Made by a program: the position numbers and the translations under genes. Below, in pieces: positions 45,647-56,428 of a stretch of DNA of 64,000 nucleotides; position 1 is the stretch's first letter; the number at the start of each line of letters is the position of its first letter. The stretch lies in contig NZ_CP080429.1 of assembly GCF_019613795.1 (NCBI RefSeq), forward strand, positions 1-64,000. Reading direction: 5' to 3'. Source of the DNA: Flavobacterium litorale (GTDB taxonomy: Bacteria > Bacteroidota > Bacteroidia > Flavobacteriales > Flavobacteriaceae). The notes under the pieces are model-generated. The model was not told where the DNA came from and made no database searches. It saw nothing but the letters and a program-made list of their open reading frames with translations.

Positions 45647-46219
45647 ATGAAAGTATATACAAAAACTGGAGATAAAGGTACTACTGCCCTATTTGGGGGT
45701 ACACGCGTACCTAAACACCATATACGCATAGAGAGTTACGGTACAGTAGACGAGTTAAACTCACATATTGGCTTAATTCGTGACCAAGATATGAACCCGA
45801 TGTACAAAAAAACATTGGAAAACATACAAGATAAACTCTTTACTATTGGTGCCATATTGGCAACACCACCCGAAAAAGAAATCCTAAAAAACGGTAAGGA
45901 GCGCCTTAACATCCCTAAAGTTTCCGAAGAGCACGTTGAATTGCTTGAGAACGAAATAGACCGTATGGATAGCGCCCTACCGCAAATGACGCATTTTGTA
46001 TTACCTGGTGGGCACACTACAGTGTCATATTGTCATATAGCGCGTTGCGTTTGCCGCCGTGCAGAGCGGCTTGCAGTACATTTGGATGAACTAGAAGGTA
46101 TAGATACTATGGTTTTACGCTACTTAAACCGACTTTCTGACTACCTTTTTGTACTGGCACGGAAGTTGTCACATGATTTGAATGCCGAGGAAGTAAAATG
46201 GATACCCGAAAAGTATTAG
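45647..46219 (+). CDS. Cob(I)yrinic acid a,c-diamide adenosyltransferase (PduO type)
   Basis: The 190-residue enzyme adds the adenosyl group to cobalamin. The ATP-binding opening V-Y-T-K-T-G-D-K-G-T-T-A-L-F-G-G (2-17), S-Y-G-T-V-D-E-L-N-S and R-x-A-E-R-L-A-V-H motifs of the PduO/MMAB family are clear. It fits with the MeaB GTPase at 55343 in keeping a B12-dependent mutase, such as methylmalonyl-CoA mutase, active. Confidence 0.94.
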   Translation: MKVYTKTGDKGTTALFGGTRVPKHHIRIESYGTVDELNSHIGLIRDQDMNPMYKKTLENIQDKLFTIGAILATPPEKEILKNGKERLNIPKVSEEHVELLENEIDRMDSALPQMTHFVLPGGHTTVSYCHIARCVCRRAERLAVHLDELEGIDTMVLRYLNRLSDYLFVLARKLSHDLNAEEVKWIPEKY

Positions 46220-46343
46220 TACTGCTACCAAAAGCAATTAACTAAAAGTGCTTGTATTTCAGGGTTTAAAAGCCGTATTTAAAAAGGATACGCAAGCAAA
46301 CAATTACGTTCTTAACTTTTTTATAAAATAAACAAATTTTTGC

Positions 46344-46373
46344 TTGACATTTTCAGCAGAAAAATTATTTTTG
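46344..46373 (+). promoter_or_regulatory. Bacteroidota promoter, TTG-N19-TATTTTTG
   Basis: TTG at 46344-46346 and TATTTTTG at 46366-46373 have the canonical 19-base spacer, the clearest promoter of the window. It lies 25 bases before the DUF2795 gene. Confidence 0.75.
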
Positions 46374-46397
46374 CATAAAATTAAACCTTTTTAGAAG

Positions 46398-46619
46398 ATG
46401 TATTGGACATTAGAATTAGCATCCTATTTAAGTGATGCCCCGTGGCCGGCTACAAAAGATGAACTTATAGATTATGCCATTCGGACCGGAGCACCACTAG
46501 AGGTGGTAGAAAATCTTCAGTCAATCGAAGATGAAGGCGAGATTTACGAATCTATGGAAGAAATATGGCCAGATTATCCTACTGATGAAGACTATCTTTG
46601 GAATGAGGATGAATATTAG
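46398..46619 (+). CDS. DUF2795 small acidic protein
   Basis: The 73-residue protein is of the DUF2795 family: Y-L-S-D-A-P-W-P-A-T-K-D-E-L-I-D-Y-A (9-26) and a strongly acidic end. Its function is unknown, but it is short, conserved and well expressed to judge by the canonical promoter. A terminator follows it. Confidence 0.9.
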   Translation: MYWTLELASYLSDAPWPATKDELIDYAIRTGAPLEVVENLQSIEDEGEIYESMEEIWPDYPTDEDYLWNEDEY

Positions 46620-46640
46620 CAAAAAATAAATTTCAATTGA

Positions 46641-46670
46641 AAAGTCTCTTTCGCGAGGCTTTTTTTTTGT
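46641..46670 (+). terminator. Intrinsic terminator after DUF2795
   Basis: AAAGTCTC / GAGGCTTT with a TTTCGC loop, one G-U pair and a run of T. secA starts 44 bases later. Confidence 0.75.
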
Positions 46671-46713
46671 TAAATACCAACATCATCAAATAAACATAAG
46701 TAACTATATAATA

Positions 46714-49700
46714 ATGAGTTTAATAAATACGATACTTAAAGCTTTTGTGGGCGATAAATCGCAAAAGGATATAAAACTGATACAGCCGCTTGTTAAAAAA
46801 GTACACTCTTTTGAAGCAGCACTATCAGGACTATCCCACGATGAGCTGAGAGAAAAAACCATTGCTTTTAAAGCAAAAATAAAAGAAGCGAGGTCTGAAA
46901 AAGATGCTAAAATTGCATCGTACCTTGAAGAAATAGAAAAAACCGAAGATATTGACAAAAGAGAAGATATATACGCTTCTATAGATGCGCTTGAAAAAGA
47001 GGCATACGACATTTCGGAAAAAGTACTAATGGAAATCCTACCCGAAGCTTTCGCTGTAGTAAAAGAAACTGCACGACGCTTTAAGGAAAATACTAGCATT
47101 AGTGTTACCGCTACTCCTTATGATAGGGAATTATCAGGAACAAAATCGTACGTTGAGCTGGATGGTGATACCGCTGTTTGGGCAAACTCATGGAATGCCG
47201 CAGGTAAGGAAATTACTTGGGACATGATTCACTACGATGTGCAGCTTATTGGTGGTATAGTACTACACGAAGGTAAAATTGCCGAGATGCAAACAGGTGA
47301 GGGTAAAACACTTGTAGCTACCCTACCCATGTACCTTAATGCCCTTACAGGCAATGGTGTACACTTAGTAACGGTAAACGATTACTTGGCACGACGTGAT
47401 AGTACGTGGAAAGCCCCATTATTTGAGTTTCATGGTATGCGTGTAGATTGTATAGACAACCACCAGCCTAACTCGGACGCCCGACGCAAGGCCTATACTG
47501 CTGATATTACCTATGGTACTAATAACGAATTTGGTTTTGATTACCTTAGAGATAACATGGCGCACTCGCCAGACGATTTAGTGCAGCGTAAACATAACTT
47601 TGCCATTGTAGATGAGGTCGATTCGGTATTAATTGATGATGCACGTACGCCGCTTATCATATCAGGTCCTGTACCACAAGGCGACCGCCATGAATTTAAC
47701 GAGTTAAAACCAAAAGTAGACCACCTTGTAAACTTGCAACGTACGCTACTTAATGGCGTATTGGCCGAAGCTAAAAAACTAATTAAGGAAGGCAATACTA
47801 AAGAGGGAGGTTTCCTGTTACTACGTGTATACCGAGGCTTACCAAAAAGTAAAGCCCTTATAAAATTTCTTAGTGAAGAAGGGGTTAAACAAATACTACA
47901 GAAGACCGAAAACCAATACATGCAGGATAACAACCGCGAAATGCATAAGGTAGATGAGGCACTGTATTTTACTATTGAAGAAAAAAACAATCAGGTAGAA
48001 CTTACCGATAATGGTATCCAATTCCTATCGCAAGATACCGATAAAGAATTTTTTGTACTGCCCGATATTGGCACCGAAGTAGCCAATATTGAAAAACAAA
48101 ATCTTGATAAAGAGGAAGAAGCAGAACGCAAAGAAGAACTTTTTAGAGATTTCTCTGTAAAAAGCGAGCGTATCCATACCCTTACCCAATTACTAAAAGC
48201 CTATACCCTTTTTGAAAAAGATGTAGAGTACGTAATTGAAGAAAACAAGATTAAAATTGTAGATGAGCAAACAGGGCGTATAATGGATGGTAGACGTTAT
48301 TCTGACGGACTGCACCAAGCCATAGAAGCGAAAGAAAATGTAAAAATTGAAGCTGCCACCCAAACCTTTGCTACCGTTACCCTGCAAAACTATTTTAGGA
48401 TGTACAGCAAACTAGCGGGTATGACGGGTACTGCAGTTACCGAGGCAGGTGAATTCTGGGAAATATACAAGTTGGATGTGGTAGAAATACCTACTAACCG
48501 ACCTATTGCCCGTAAGGATGAGCAAGACCTCATATACAAAACAACACGCGAAAAGTTTAATGCCGTTATAGAGGATGTAACCAAACTATCGGCAGCAGGC
48601 AGACCCGTACTTATAGGTACTACGTCAGTAGAAATTTCTGAGCTATTGAGTCGTACACTTAAAATGCGAAATGTACCCCACAACGTACTAAATGCAAAAT
48701 TACACAAGCGTGAGGCAGAAATTGTAGCCGAAGCAGGTAATGCTGGTGTTGTTACTATAGCTACCAACATGGCAGGTCGTGGTACGGATATCAAACTATC
48801 GCCCGAAGTAAAAGCAGCAGGTGGTTTGGCTATTATTGGTACAGAACGCCATGATTCCAGACGTGTAGACAGACAGCTTCGTGGTCGTGCAGGACGTCAG
48901 GGAGATCCAGGTAGTTCGCAATTCTACGTATCATTAGAAGATAACTTAATGCGATTGTTCGGCTCGGAAAGAGTTGCTAAGGTTATGGATAAAATGGGAC
49001 TTAAGGAGGGCGAAGTAATACAGCACTCCATGATGACCAAATCTATAGAGCGTGCTCAGAAAAAAGTAGAAGAAAATAACTTTGGAGTACGTAAACGATT
49101 ATTGGAGTACGATGATGTGATGAATGCACAACGTGAGGTAATATACAAACGAAGACGCCACGCACTACATGGCGAGCGTTTAAAAGTAGATATTGCTAAC
49201 ATGATGTACGACACGGCAGAAGATATTGTAAATTCCAATAAAGAAACTGGCGACTACAAAAACTTTGAATTCGAAATTATTCGTTACTTCTCTATAAATG
49301 TTCCTGTTACCGAGGCAGAATTTGGTAAAATGTCGGAAAGAGATTTAACGGCTAAACTATACAAAGCAGTTATGGAAGCTTATGCTGCTAAAAACGAACG
49401 CGATGCATCCGAAGCTTTCCCAGTAATTAAAAATGTGTACGAAGACGAGAGTTCGCAGTACGAGCGTATTGTAGTACCTTTTACCGATGGTATTAAAACG
49501 CTTAACGTGGTTACGAACTTGGAAAAAGCGTATCAAACCGAAGGACGATCGTTAGTGGCTGATTTCGAAAAGAACATTACACTTGCCATTGTAGATGAAG
49601 CGTGGAAAAAGCACCTTCGTAAAATGGACGAACTAAAACAATCCGTTCAGCTTGCTGTACACGAACAGAAAGACCCGCTACTTATTTATAAATTTGAAGC

Positions 49701-50076
49701 CTTTAACCTGTTTAAGAAAACAGTAAATGGTATTAATAAAGAGGTAGTATCGTTCCTGTTTAAAGGTGATTTGCCTTCGCATAACGCAAACAACATACAA
49801 GAGGCAAAACAGGTACGAAAGCCTAAGGAAGATTACGAAACAAATAAGGAAGAGGTTTTAAATACAGACGAGATGGCTTCTAAGGCACGCGAAGTATCGC
49901 AACAAAGCCAAAGCCGACCACAGGTTACCGAGACTATAGTTAGAGATACTCCGAAAATAAACCGTAATGATACGGTTACCATTAAACACGTAATGAGTGG
50001 AAAAACGGAAAGCATGAAGTTTAAAAAGGCAGAAAGCCTAATTGCCTCAGGAGAGTGGATTATCGTTAATAACTAA
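46714..50076 (+). CDS. secA: Preprotein translocase ATPase SecA
   Basis: The 1120-residue motor drives proteins through SecYEG. The DEAD-like NBD1 with Walker A M-Q-T-G-E-G-K-T (about 195-202), [16 protein letters not shown] and the later [11 protein letters not shown] are intact. It is long because of extra sequence in the middle (about 330-480), as in other Bacteroidota. The end [12 protein letters not shown] has no C-x-C-x8-[C/H]-C zinc motif, so the SecB/lipid-binding tail is missing. Confidence 0.97.
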   Translation: MSLINTILKAFVGDKSQKDIKLIQPLVKKVHSFEAALSGLSHDELREKTIAFKAKIKEARSEKDAKIASYLEEIEKTEDIDKREDIYASIDALEKEAYDISEKVLMEILPEAFAVVKETARRFKENTSISVTATPYDRELSGTKSYVELDGDTAVWANSWNAAGKEITWDMIHYDVQLIGGIVLHEGKIAEMQTGEGKTLVATLPMYLNALTGNGVHLVTVNDYLARRDSTWKAPLFEFHGMRVDCIDNHQPNSDARRKAYTADITYGTNNEFGFDYLRDNMAHSPDDLVQRKHNFAIVDEVDSVLIDDARTPLIISGPVPQGDRHEFNELKPKVDHLVNLQRTLLNGVLAEAKKLIKEGNTKEGGFLLLRVYRGLPKSKALIKFLSEEGVKQILQKTENQYMQDNNREMHKVDEALYFTIEEKNNQVELTDNGIQFLSQDTDKEFFVLPDIGTEVANIEKQNLDKEEEAERKEELFRDFSVKSERIHTLTQLLKAYTLFEKDVEYVIEENKIKIVDEQTGRIMDGRRYSDGLHQAIEAKENVKIEAATQTFATVTLQNYFRMYSKLAGMTGTAVTEAGEFWEIYKLDVVEIPTNRPIARKDEQDLIYKTTREKFNAVIEDVTKLSAAGRPVLIGTTSVEISELLSRTLKMRNVPHNVLNAKLHKREAEIVAEAGNAGVVTIATNMAGRGTDIKLSPEVKAAGGLAIIGTERHDSRRVDRQLRGRAGRQGDPGSSQFYVSLEDNLMRLFGSERVAKVMDKMGLKEGEVIQHSMMTKSIERAQKKVEENNFGVRKRLLEYDDVMNAQREVIYKRRRHALHGERLKVDIANMMYDTAEDIVNSNKETGDYKNFEFEIIRYFSINVPVTEAEFGKMSERDLTAKLYKAVMEAYAAKNERDASEAFPVIKNVYEDESSQYERIVVPFTDGIKTLNVVTNLEKAYQTEGRSLVADFEKNITLAIVDEAWKKHLRKMDELKQSVQLAVHEQKDPLLIYKFEAFNLFKKTVNGINKEVVSFLFKGDLPSHNANNIQEAKQVRKPKEDYETNKEEVLNTDEMASKAREVSQQSQSRPQVTETIVRDTPKINRNDTVTIKHVMSGKTESMKFKKAESLIASGEWIIVNN

Positions 50077-50096
50077 ACTACTTACACCTTATATAA

Positions 50097-50134
50097 AAAT
50101 CTCCAGCACTTAAAAATTGCTGGAGATTTTTTGT
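50097..50134 (+). terminator. Intrinsic terminator after secA
   Basis: AAAATCTCCAGCA / TGCTGGAGATTTT with a T run, 20 bases after the secA stop. Confidence 0.88.
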
Positions 50135-50186
50135 TTTGTGCCTATCAATACGCTAATTCTATTATATTTGAAAAAACTTACTAAAA

Positions 50187-50759
50187 ATGAAAAAAACACT
50201 TACCACCTTACTACTATTTGTAGTTGCAGTAACTTTTGCACAAGACAAAAAATCGCTACAAGAACGTTCCGCAAAAATGTATGAGTACACCATACAAAAC
50301 GAATACGCTAAATTATTAGATTTAACCTACCCGAAAATTTTTGATTTGGTACCCAAAGCAACCATGTTACAAATGTTACAAGGTATGATGGATAACGAGA
50401 TGATGCGTATTGAACTTTTAGATAGAGTTCCAAACTTTTCTTACAGTTCTATAGAGAAAATTGAAAATGGTTATTATAGTCTTGTAGACCATGATATTAC
50501 TATGAAAATGATTTTTAAAGAACCTATTGGGCAGGAGCAGGGTGAAATGATGGTAACGGCTATGAAACAGCAATTGGAATCGGGCGAAGTTAGTTTCGAT
50601 GCTCAACAAAACGCCATAATAGCAAAAAAAAGATCGCAAATGATAGCTGTTTGCAATAGCGATACGGATAACAAATGGACATTTCTAAACAATGATAAGG
50701 GCAATGGCTACGTAACTACAATTTTTAGCGACGAAGTACGAAACAAATTAGGCATATAA
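50187..50759 (+). CDS. Putative secreted protein, unknown function
   Basis: The 190-residue protein has a signal peptide (M-K-K-T-L-T-T-L-L-L-F-V-V-A-V-T-F-A-Q, cleavage after about residue 18). The mature part is alpha/beta with Y-E-Y-T-I-Q-N-E-Y and L-L-D-L-T-Y-P-K-I-F near its start, like small NTF2-like or DUF-type periplasmic proteins. I do not recognise it. It lies between secA's terminator and the antiporter gene. Confidence 0.8.
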   Translation: MKKTLTTLLLFVVAVTFAQDKKSLQERSAKMYEYTIQNEYAKLLDLTYPKIFDLVPKATMLQMLQGMMDNEMMRIELLDRVPNFSYSSIEKIENGYYSLVDHDITMKMIFKEPIGQEQGEMMVTAMKQQLESGEVSFDAQQNAIIAKKRSQMIAVCNSDTDNKWTFLNNDKGNGYVTTIFSDEVRNKLGI

Positions 50760-50862
50760 TAAAGTCTCGTTAAATTAAACTATATAGTTAACGGTTACTG
50801 TTTTTGGCTGTTATAATTGTTGTACTATTGCAAAAAACTCAACACTAGTAGTACTATAACGT

Positions 50863-52101
50863 ATGGAACTCTATTACTCCTTATCGGTAATGATTGTTAT
50901 CGCATCTATTTTTGCGTATTGCAATGTTCGGTTCTTAAAATTACCCTCTACCATAGGGGTAATGGTTATTGCTATGGTGGCCTCATTGGCACTCGTGTTT
51001 TTTGGCGACTCTGTACCCAAACTATCCAGCCGTATTGCTACGCTAATTGCTGGGTTTAACCTTACAGAGGTACTTATGGGAGCTATGCTAAACTTTATGT
51101 TATTTGCTGGTGCCATACACATTAACCTACGCGATTTAACAGAGCAACGTACACCCATAGTAACTTTCTCTACCGTTAGTGTAATTATTTCAACATTTGC
51201 AGTAGGTACACTCCTCTACTTTTTACCGATGAAGGGGATTGATATCCCTTATATATACTGCTTACTATTTGGTGCACTTATATCGCCTACTGATCCCGTT
51301 GCTGTATTAAGCGTATTAAAAGGGGCTAATGTGAGGAAAGCATTGGAAACAAAAATTGCTGGCGAATCGTTATTTAACGATGGTATGGCAGTAGTTATGT
51401 TTGCTGTAATATTGCAAATTGCACAAGAAAATAGTACTGAGTTTACGTTGTTAAATATTATGTGGTTATTTGTTAGAGAAGCAGGTGGCGGTTTTTTGTT
51501 GGGAATAGTGTTGGGTATAATTGCATCTAAAGCTATGCAAAAAATAAATGACTATAAAGTGTCCGTACTCATAACATTGTCAGTAGTTATGGGCGGCTAT
51601 TTGGTGGCACAATGGCTCAAGGTATCAGGACCATTAACCATGGTTTTTGCGGGACTTATAATTGGTAATTTCAGAAAACGTTGGGCAATGTCGGTTGTAA
51701 CAAAAGATTATCTTGATAAGTTTTGGGAACTGAACGACGAGATACTAAATGCAATATTATTTTTGTTTATAGGTTTTTACCTGCTTATAATTCCAGATTT
51801 AAACACTTATTGGATTCCTGGATTAGCAAGCGTATTAATTGTATTACTCTCACGGTTCATCTCAATTTGGTTGCCTGCTAAGTTTATTACCTTTAAGGAG
51901 AAATTTAGCAAAGACACCCTAAAAATACTGGTTTGGGGTGGTTTGCGCGGTGGTGTATCTATTGCCTTGGCACTCTCTATAGACGAAGGTCCTTATAAAA
52001 AAACTATTGTAGCCATCACTTATTTTGTAGTTGTATTTTCTATAATAGTACAAGGGTTAAGCATTGGTAAAATAACTAAAAAAATGCTGGGCAAGCAATA
52101 A
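50863..52101 (+). CDS. Sodium/proton antiporter, NhaP/CPA1 type
   Basis: The 412-residue inner-membrane protein has about 12 helices. The CPA1 ion-site segments S-P-T-D-P-V-A-V-L-S-V-L and G-E-S-L-F-N-D-G-M-A-V-V are present, and the late W-G-G-L-R-G-G-V-S-I-A-L-A segment matches the family. It exchanges Na+ (or K+) for H+. It is the second Na+/H+ antiporter in the window after NhaA. Confidence 0.93.
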   Translation: MELYYSLSVMIVIASIFAYCNVRFLKLPSTIGVMVIAMVASLALVFFGDSVPKLSSRIATLIAGFNLTEVLMGAMLNFMLFAGAIHINLRDLTEQRTPIVTFSTVSVIISTFAVGTLLYFLPMKGIDIPYIYCLLFGALISPTDPVAVLSVLKGANVRKALETKIAGESLFNDGMAVVMFAVILQIAQENSTEFTLLNIMWLFVREAGGGFLLGIVLGIIASKAMQKINDYKVSVLITLSVVMGGYLVAQWLKVSGPLTMVFAGLIIGNFRKRWAMSVVTKDYLDKFWELNDEILNAILFLFIGFYLLIIPDLNTYWIPGLASVLIVLLSRFISIWLPAKFITFKEKFSKDTLKILVWGGLRGGVSIALALSIDEGPYKKTIVAITYFVVVFSIIVQGLSIGKITKKMLGKQ

Positions 52102-52103
52102 TA

Positions 52104-53513
52104 CTATAATTTATCGGGTAGTATTTTACCAGGGTTAAGAATATTGTTGGGGTCAAACAATGTTTTAATCCCTTTCATGAGTTGTAAATGGTGGTTACTA
52201 AAAGCAATATCCATATAGTTTTTTTGCACGTAACCAATACCATGCTCTCCCGATAGTGTTCCTTTTAACGAAACCGTAAGCTCAAATATTTCTCTAATCC
52301 CTTTTGGCACCTCATTTTGCCACATGGCATCAGTCATGTCACCTTTAATAATATTTACATGCAAATTACCATCGCCTGCATGCCCATAGCAAACCGATTT
52401 AAAACCATATTTGTTGCCTATTGCCTTAACGCCTTTTAATAGTACAGGCAATTCGTAGCGGGGTACTACGGTATCTTCTTCCTTGTATATAGAATTCGAC
52501 TTTACAGCTTCGCCCACTACCCTACGGAGTTTCCATAAAGCATTCTTTTGGTCTTCAGTATCTGCAAATAGTACCTCATCAATAGCAAACTGCTCAACCA
52601 CTCCCATTATTTTTTCTGCTTCTGCAAATAACACATCAGGGTAATTACCGTCTACCTCTATTAATAAATGGGCTTGTATATCATCTTTAATATCCAATTG
52701 TACACTGCCTAAAAAACGTACCCCCCAATCAATAGCATCGCGTTCCATAAACTCTAAAGCACTTGGTACTATCCCTGCTCTAAAAATAGCCGCTACCGCC
52801 TCACAAGCCTGCTCCGATTTAAAGAATGGCACTAACATTAATACGTTGTGGCTATTTTTCGGCAACAATTTCATTACAATTTTGGTAATAACACCTAGCG
52901 TACCCTCGCTACCTACCATAAGTTGTGTAAGGTTGTACCCTGTGGAGTTTTTAAGGGTATTGGCACCTGTTTCTATAATTTCGCCTGTAGGCAATACTAC
53001 TTCCAAATTAAGCACATAATCTTTAGTAACACCATATTTTACAGCTCTGGCACCTCCTGCATTTTCGGCAACGTTACCACCTATAGTACAGCTCCCTCTG
53101 CTGCTTGGGTCGGGCGGGTAAAACAATCCTTTGGCTAAAGCAGCTTCCTGAAATTCTTGCGTTATAGCTGCAGGACCAACAATACCTTGTAAATTCTTCT
53201 CACCAATAACAATACTATTTAATCGCTCTGTAGAGAGCCCTATACCACCGTGTATGCTTAGTGCGCCACCGCTTAGCCCCGTACGTGCACCTATAGGCAC
53301 TACAGGTATTTTATGGGTATTGGCAAGCTTCATTATCTCCGAAATTTCCTGAGTATTTGCAGGTTTTACCACTACCGACGGTGGAAAGCTATAGTCTTCC
53401 GTTTCATCATGTCCGTAATGGGTTCTTGTTTCGATATCTAAAAATAAAAATGATTGTCCAACTATATTTTCAAGCTGTACAATCATTTCTTGTGGTAATG
53501 GTATCGTGTTCAT
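52104..53513 (-). CDS. FAD-linked oxidase, GlcD family
   Basis: The 469-residue protein has an FAD-binding type 4 domain (about 35-220, with P-I-G-A-R-T-G-L-S-G-G and P-D-P-S-S-R-G-S-C-T-I-G-G-N-V-A-E-N-A-G-G) and the FAD-linked oxidase C-terminal domain (about 225-465, with H-A-G-D-G-N-L-H and G-E-H-G-I-G). Glycolate or D-lactate oxidation is likely; GlcE/F partners are not adjacent. It is convergent with the antiporter gene, two bases apart. Confidence 0.93.
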   Translation of the reverse strand: MNTIPLPQEMIVQLENIVGQSFLFLDIETRTHYGHDETEDYSFPPSVVVKPANTQEISEIMKLANTHKIPVVPIGARTGLSGGALSIHGGIGLSTERLNSIVIGEKNLQGIVGPAAITQEFQEAALAKGLFYPPDPSSRGSCTIGGNVAENAGGARAVKYGVTKDYVLNLEVVLPTGEIIETGANTLKNSTGYNLTQLMVGSEGTLGVITKIVMKLLPKNSHNVLMLVPFFKSEQACEAVAAIFRAGIVPSALEFMERDAIDWGVRFLGSVQLDIKDDIQAHLLIEVDGNYPDVLFAEAEKIMGVVEQFAIDEVLFADTEDQKNALWKLRRVVGEAVKSNSIYKEEDTVVPRYELPVLLKGVKAIGNKYGFKSVCYGHAGDGNLHVNIIKGDMTDAMWQNEVPKGIREIFELTVSLKGTLSGEHGIGYVQKNYMDIAFSNHHLQLMKGIKTLFDPNNILNPGKILPDKL

Positions 53514-53583
53514 AATTATAGTATCAATGCATTACTTGGTAACAGTCAAAAATACTATAAATTATACTATTCGTTTTTAGATA

Positions 53584-54015
53584 TTAATAATTACTTTTCC
53601 GCTTTTTACCTGCAATAAGTCTATCTACAGAAAAACGTCCGCTACCCACTATAAGTAATAATACATATATGGCTAGGTAGAGTGCTGGGAGTTCTTTGTG
53701 GGTAAAACCATCCTTAGCGTGTACTACAAATATAATTACCAACATGGTTACAATAAGTGGTAGTGCTGCCAGCCGTATAGCAAACCCCATTACAATTAGG
53801 AAAGAGCAAACCAGCTCGGCAAAAACAGTTAGTATTAACGACGGTTTTGCACCTATACCTATGGGGTCGGCAAATTTAATAACCCCACCTTCCATAAGCA
53901 TATCAAGTTTATGCAATCCGTGTGTCATCATAAAACATCCTACCGTAATACGTAATAACAAAATGCCTATATCATACAGGTTTTGATTGTACGAGGTATT
54001 AAAAATATTCATCAT
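53584..54015 (-). CDS. DoxX-family membrane protein
   Basis: The 143-residue protein has four hydrophobic helices and the DoxX pattern (R-I-T-V-G-C-F-M-M-T-H-G-L-H-K-L near 23-38, F-A-E-L-V-C-S-F-L-I-V-M-G-F). Family members work in quinone- or thiosulfate-linked redox. Its ATG overlaps the stop of a 25-residue peptide gene (TAATG), so the two are translationally coupled. Confidence 0.9.
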   Translation of the reverse strand: MMNIFNTSYNQNLYDIGILLLRITVGCFMMTHGLHKLDMLMEGGVIKFADPIGIGAKPSLILTVFAELVCSFLIVMGFAIRLAALPLIVTMLVIIFVVHAKDGFTHKELPALYLAIYVLLLIVGSGRFSVDRLIAGKKRKSNY

Positions 54016-54092
54016 TATTCTATTTTAGAATTGATAGTTGTTGTAGGAGAAGGAGTTTGGGTACAGCACGAGGACTGTTTTAGTGTAGCCAT
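54015..54092 (-). CDS. Possible 25-residue peptide with Cys-Cys, upstream of doxX
   Basis: A short frame reads M-A-T-L-K-Q-S-S-C-C-T-Q-T-P-S-P, then T-T-T-I-N-S-K-I-E, and ends with TAA overlapping the doxX ATG. Consecutive Cys codons followed by coupling to the next gene fit a regulatory leader peptide, but so short an ORF can arise by chance. No promoter is clearly placed. Existence is only moderately supported. Confidence 0.45.
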   Translation of the reverse strand: MATLKQSSCCTQTPSPTTTINSKIE

Positions 54093-54236
54093 AAGTTGTG
54101 GTTTTTATTTTAAGGTTTGGTTTAGGACTATAAAATTAAAGAAATTGCAACAAAGGACAATTAAATTAATGCAAAGTGTTCCATTATTACTAAATAATAG
54201 CAATACTCATTATAATTATTGTAAAATTACTAGTGT

Positions 54237-55175
54237 TTAGTATATATGTAATAACCAATACCAAAATGCAAGTGTTAGAAAAGATAAAGGTATCCCCACC
54301 CCTATCATCATTCCAGAAAGGCGCGGCTTTAAACCATGCGAAGAGGCTAATATCGATGCTGTTATCATGGGTGCCATTGCTGCTTCCATAATAGCAACTT
54401 CTGTTTCTATCCCCTCGCCTTTAAGTAGTATTTTATAAAGTATAAAAAAGAAGGCCGGCATGATAAAAAGTTTAAAAAACAGCCCTAAAGCCAAAAAATT
54501 CCAATGCTTGCTTTTAAAATCTATTTTAAGCTGCATCCCTACCGCTACTAAGGCTACAGGTGTTACGGTACTACCCAGCCTTTGAAATATCGATTGTATA
54601 TCGGATGTAAAATCGTAATCAAGAACATTCATACCTACACCTATAAAAAAGGCTACAAAGGGCGGAAAAAACAGAATTTTCTTTGTCATTTCGCCAACGC
54701 CCGACTTTCCTTTAGAGTATGCTGCTGCCACTATTATGCCCAGTGTTGCCATAACCACAAAAGTACCAGGTTGGTCCACAATAATAGCGGTTTCTAAACC
54801 TTGTTGTCCATATAATGCCTCTATAACAGGGAAACCAACAAATGAGGTATTTCCCAAGCCTCCCGTTAGAATAAGGCAGCCTGTTAACTTGCGCGACCAA
54901 CCAAAGTAATTGCCTAGCGTTACAAAAAATATAAATGCGATAAGGAATCCTAACCATGCTACTCCTAGTGGGTATAGCAGCTTTATACTTGCTTCAATTT
55001 TAGGAATATAGTATAGTGCTAACCCTGGTAATGAAATATGAATTACAAACTGATTGAGGGCTACGTAGGCATTGGGCGGAAATGCTTTTACCCGTTGGGC
55101 GCAAACTCCTGCAAACATGCATACAAATATGAGGATAATACTGTCCAAATTACTTTTACTACAAATTGTAGCCAA
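54237..55175 (-). CDS. AEC-family permease (auxin efflux carrier-like)
   Basis: The 312-residue inner-membrane protein has about ten helices and the AEC/BASS-like inverted repeats (N-Q-F-V-I-H-I-S-L-P-G-L-A-L, P-V-A-L-V-A-V-G-M-Q-L). Relatives in bacteria carry malate, malonate or other carboxylates. No regulator or enzyme neighbour points to the substrate. Confidence 0.88.
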   Translation of the reverse strand: MATICSKSNLDSIILIFVCMFAGVCAQRVKAFPPNAYVALNQFVIHISLPGLALYYIPKIEASIKLLYPLGVAWLGFLIAFIFFVTLGNYFGWSRKLTGCLILTGGLGNTSFVGFPVIEALYGQQGLETAIIVDQPGTFVVMATLGIIVAAAYSKGKSGVGEMTKKILFFPPFVAFFIGVGMNVLDYDFTSDIQSIFQRLGSTVTPVALVAVGMQLKIDFKSKHWNFLALGLFFKLFIMPAFFFILYKILLKGEGIETEVAIMEAAMAPMITASILASSHGLKPRLSGMMIGVGIPLSFLTLAFWYWLLHIY

Positions 55176-55342
55176 ATTTACAGTTATTAACTAAGCATGA
55201 TACACAAAATACAAGTAAATATAAATAAGCTAAAAACAATGCACGTAAGTTTAGTAGCAACCACGTCAGTATTTAAATATAGCTGCCGAAACTTTAGGAA
55301 TCCCGCCGAAATAGTTATTTTTACTTTACTTAAACGATCATA

Positions 55343-56428
55343 GTGGATAAACCTAAATTTAATACTGCTTTACACGAAAAAGATGGCGTGAACCAGCCCG
55401 AAAGCTTTAGTGCATCATCTATAGCTAATATTACTAAGTTAAGGAGGAAGCAGCCTACTGCTACCGAACTGGTACAAGGCATATTAAATGGTAATAAAAC
55501 AGCTTTAAGCAGAGCCATAACCTTGGTAGAAAGCACTAACCCCAGCCATTTAGAAAAAGCTACCAATGTAATAAACCAATGTTTACCGCATGCCAACAAA
55601 TCGGTACGTATTGGTATTACAGGCGTACCCGGTGTAGGCAAAAGTACTTTTATAGAGGCGTTTGGGAAACACCTTACGGGTACAGGACGTAAAGTAGCAG
55701 TACTAGCCGTAGACCCAAGTAGTTCGATGTCGCATGGGAGTATTCTGGGCGATAAAACCCGAATGGAGGAATTGGTGAAAGATGAAAATGCTTATATACG
55801 CCCTTCTGCATCAGGAGATACTTTGGGCGGCGTGGCGCGCAAAACACGCGAAGCAATTATACTTTGCGAAGCTTGTGGTTTTGACACTATTATTATTGAA
55901 ACGGTTGGTGTAGGGCAAAGTGAAACGGCAGTACACAGTATGGTTGATTTTTTCTTGCTTCTAAAAATAGCAGGTGCCGGCGATGAGCTACAAGGTATTA
56001 AGCGCGGTATTATGGAAATGGCAGACCTTATTGTTATTAATAAGGCGGATGGCGATAACATTAAAAAAGCTAAACTAGCCAAAACGGAGTTTAATAGGGC
56101 TTTGCATTTGTTCCCTGCTAAAAACTCTGGATGGCAACCTAAAGTAACTACCTGTAGTGCTATTAACCACGATGGAATAGCAGATGTTTGGCAAATTGTG
56201 AGTGAGTATTTTGAAATGGCAAAAGGCAACCATTATTTTAATGCCAAACGTGCCGAGCAAAATAGCTATTGGTTAACCGAAACAATTAACGAGCAATTAA
56301 AAAGTAGTTTTTACACCCGTGAGGGTATTGCTCCGTTATTGGAACAGTACAAAAAAGCAGTACAAAACAATGAACTATCACCATTTGCAGCCGCACAGTT
56401 TTTATTGGAAAAGTATTTTAGTAAGTAA
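55343..56428 (+). CDS. meaB: Methylmalonyl-CoA mutase-associated GTPase MeaB
   Basis: The 361-residue G3E GTPase guards and reactivates the B12-dependent mutase. Walker A is G94-V-P-G-V-G-K-S-T102; I-I-I-E-T-V-G-V-G-Q-S-E and the N-K-A-D specificity loop follow. It starts with GTG. The mutase genes are not in this window, but the adenosyltransferase at 45647 serves the same pathway. Confidence 0.94.
   Translation: MDKPKFNTALHEKDGVNQPESFSASSIANITKLRRKQPTATELVQGILNGNKTALSRAITLVESTNPSHLEKATNVINQCLPHANKSVRIGITGVPGVGKSTFIEAFGKHLTGTGRKVAVLAVDPSSSMSHGSILGDKTRMEELVKDENAYIRPSASGDTLGGVARKTREAIILCEACGFDTIIIETVGVGQSETAVHSMVDFFLLLKIAGAGDELQGIKRGIMEMADLIVINKADGDNIKKAKLAKTEFNRALHLFPAKNSGWQPKVTTCSAINHDGIADVWQIVSEYFEMAKGNHYFNAKRAEQNSYWLTETINEQLKSSFYTREGIAPLLEQYKKAVQNNELSPFAAAQFLLEKYFSK

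Noticed and set aside
53983..54240. 85-codon plus-strand frame between doxX and the AEC gene.
   Set aside because: Composition is low-complexity, it has no recognisable domain, and it lies antisense to the better-supported short peptide frame.
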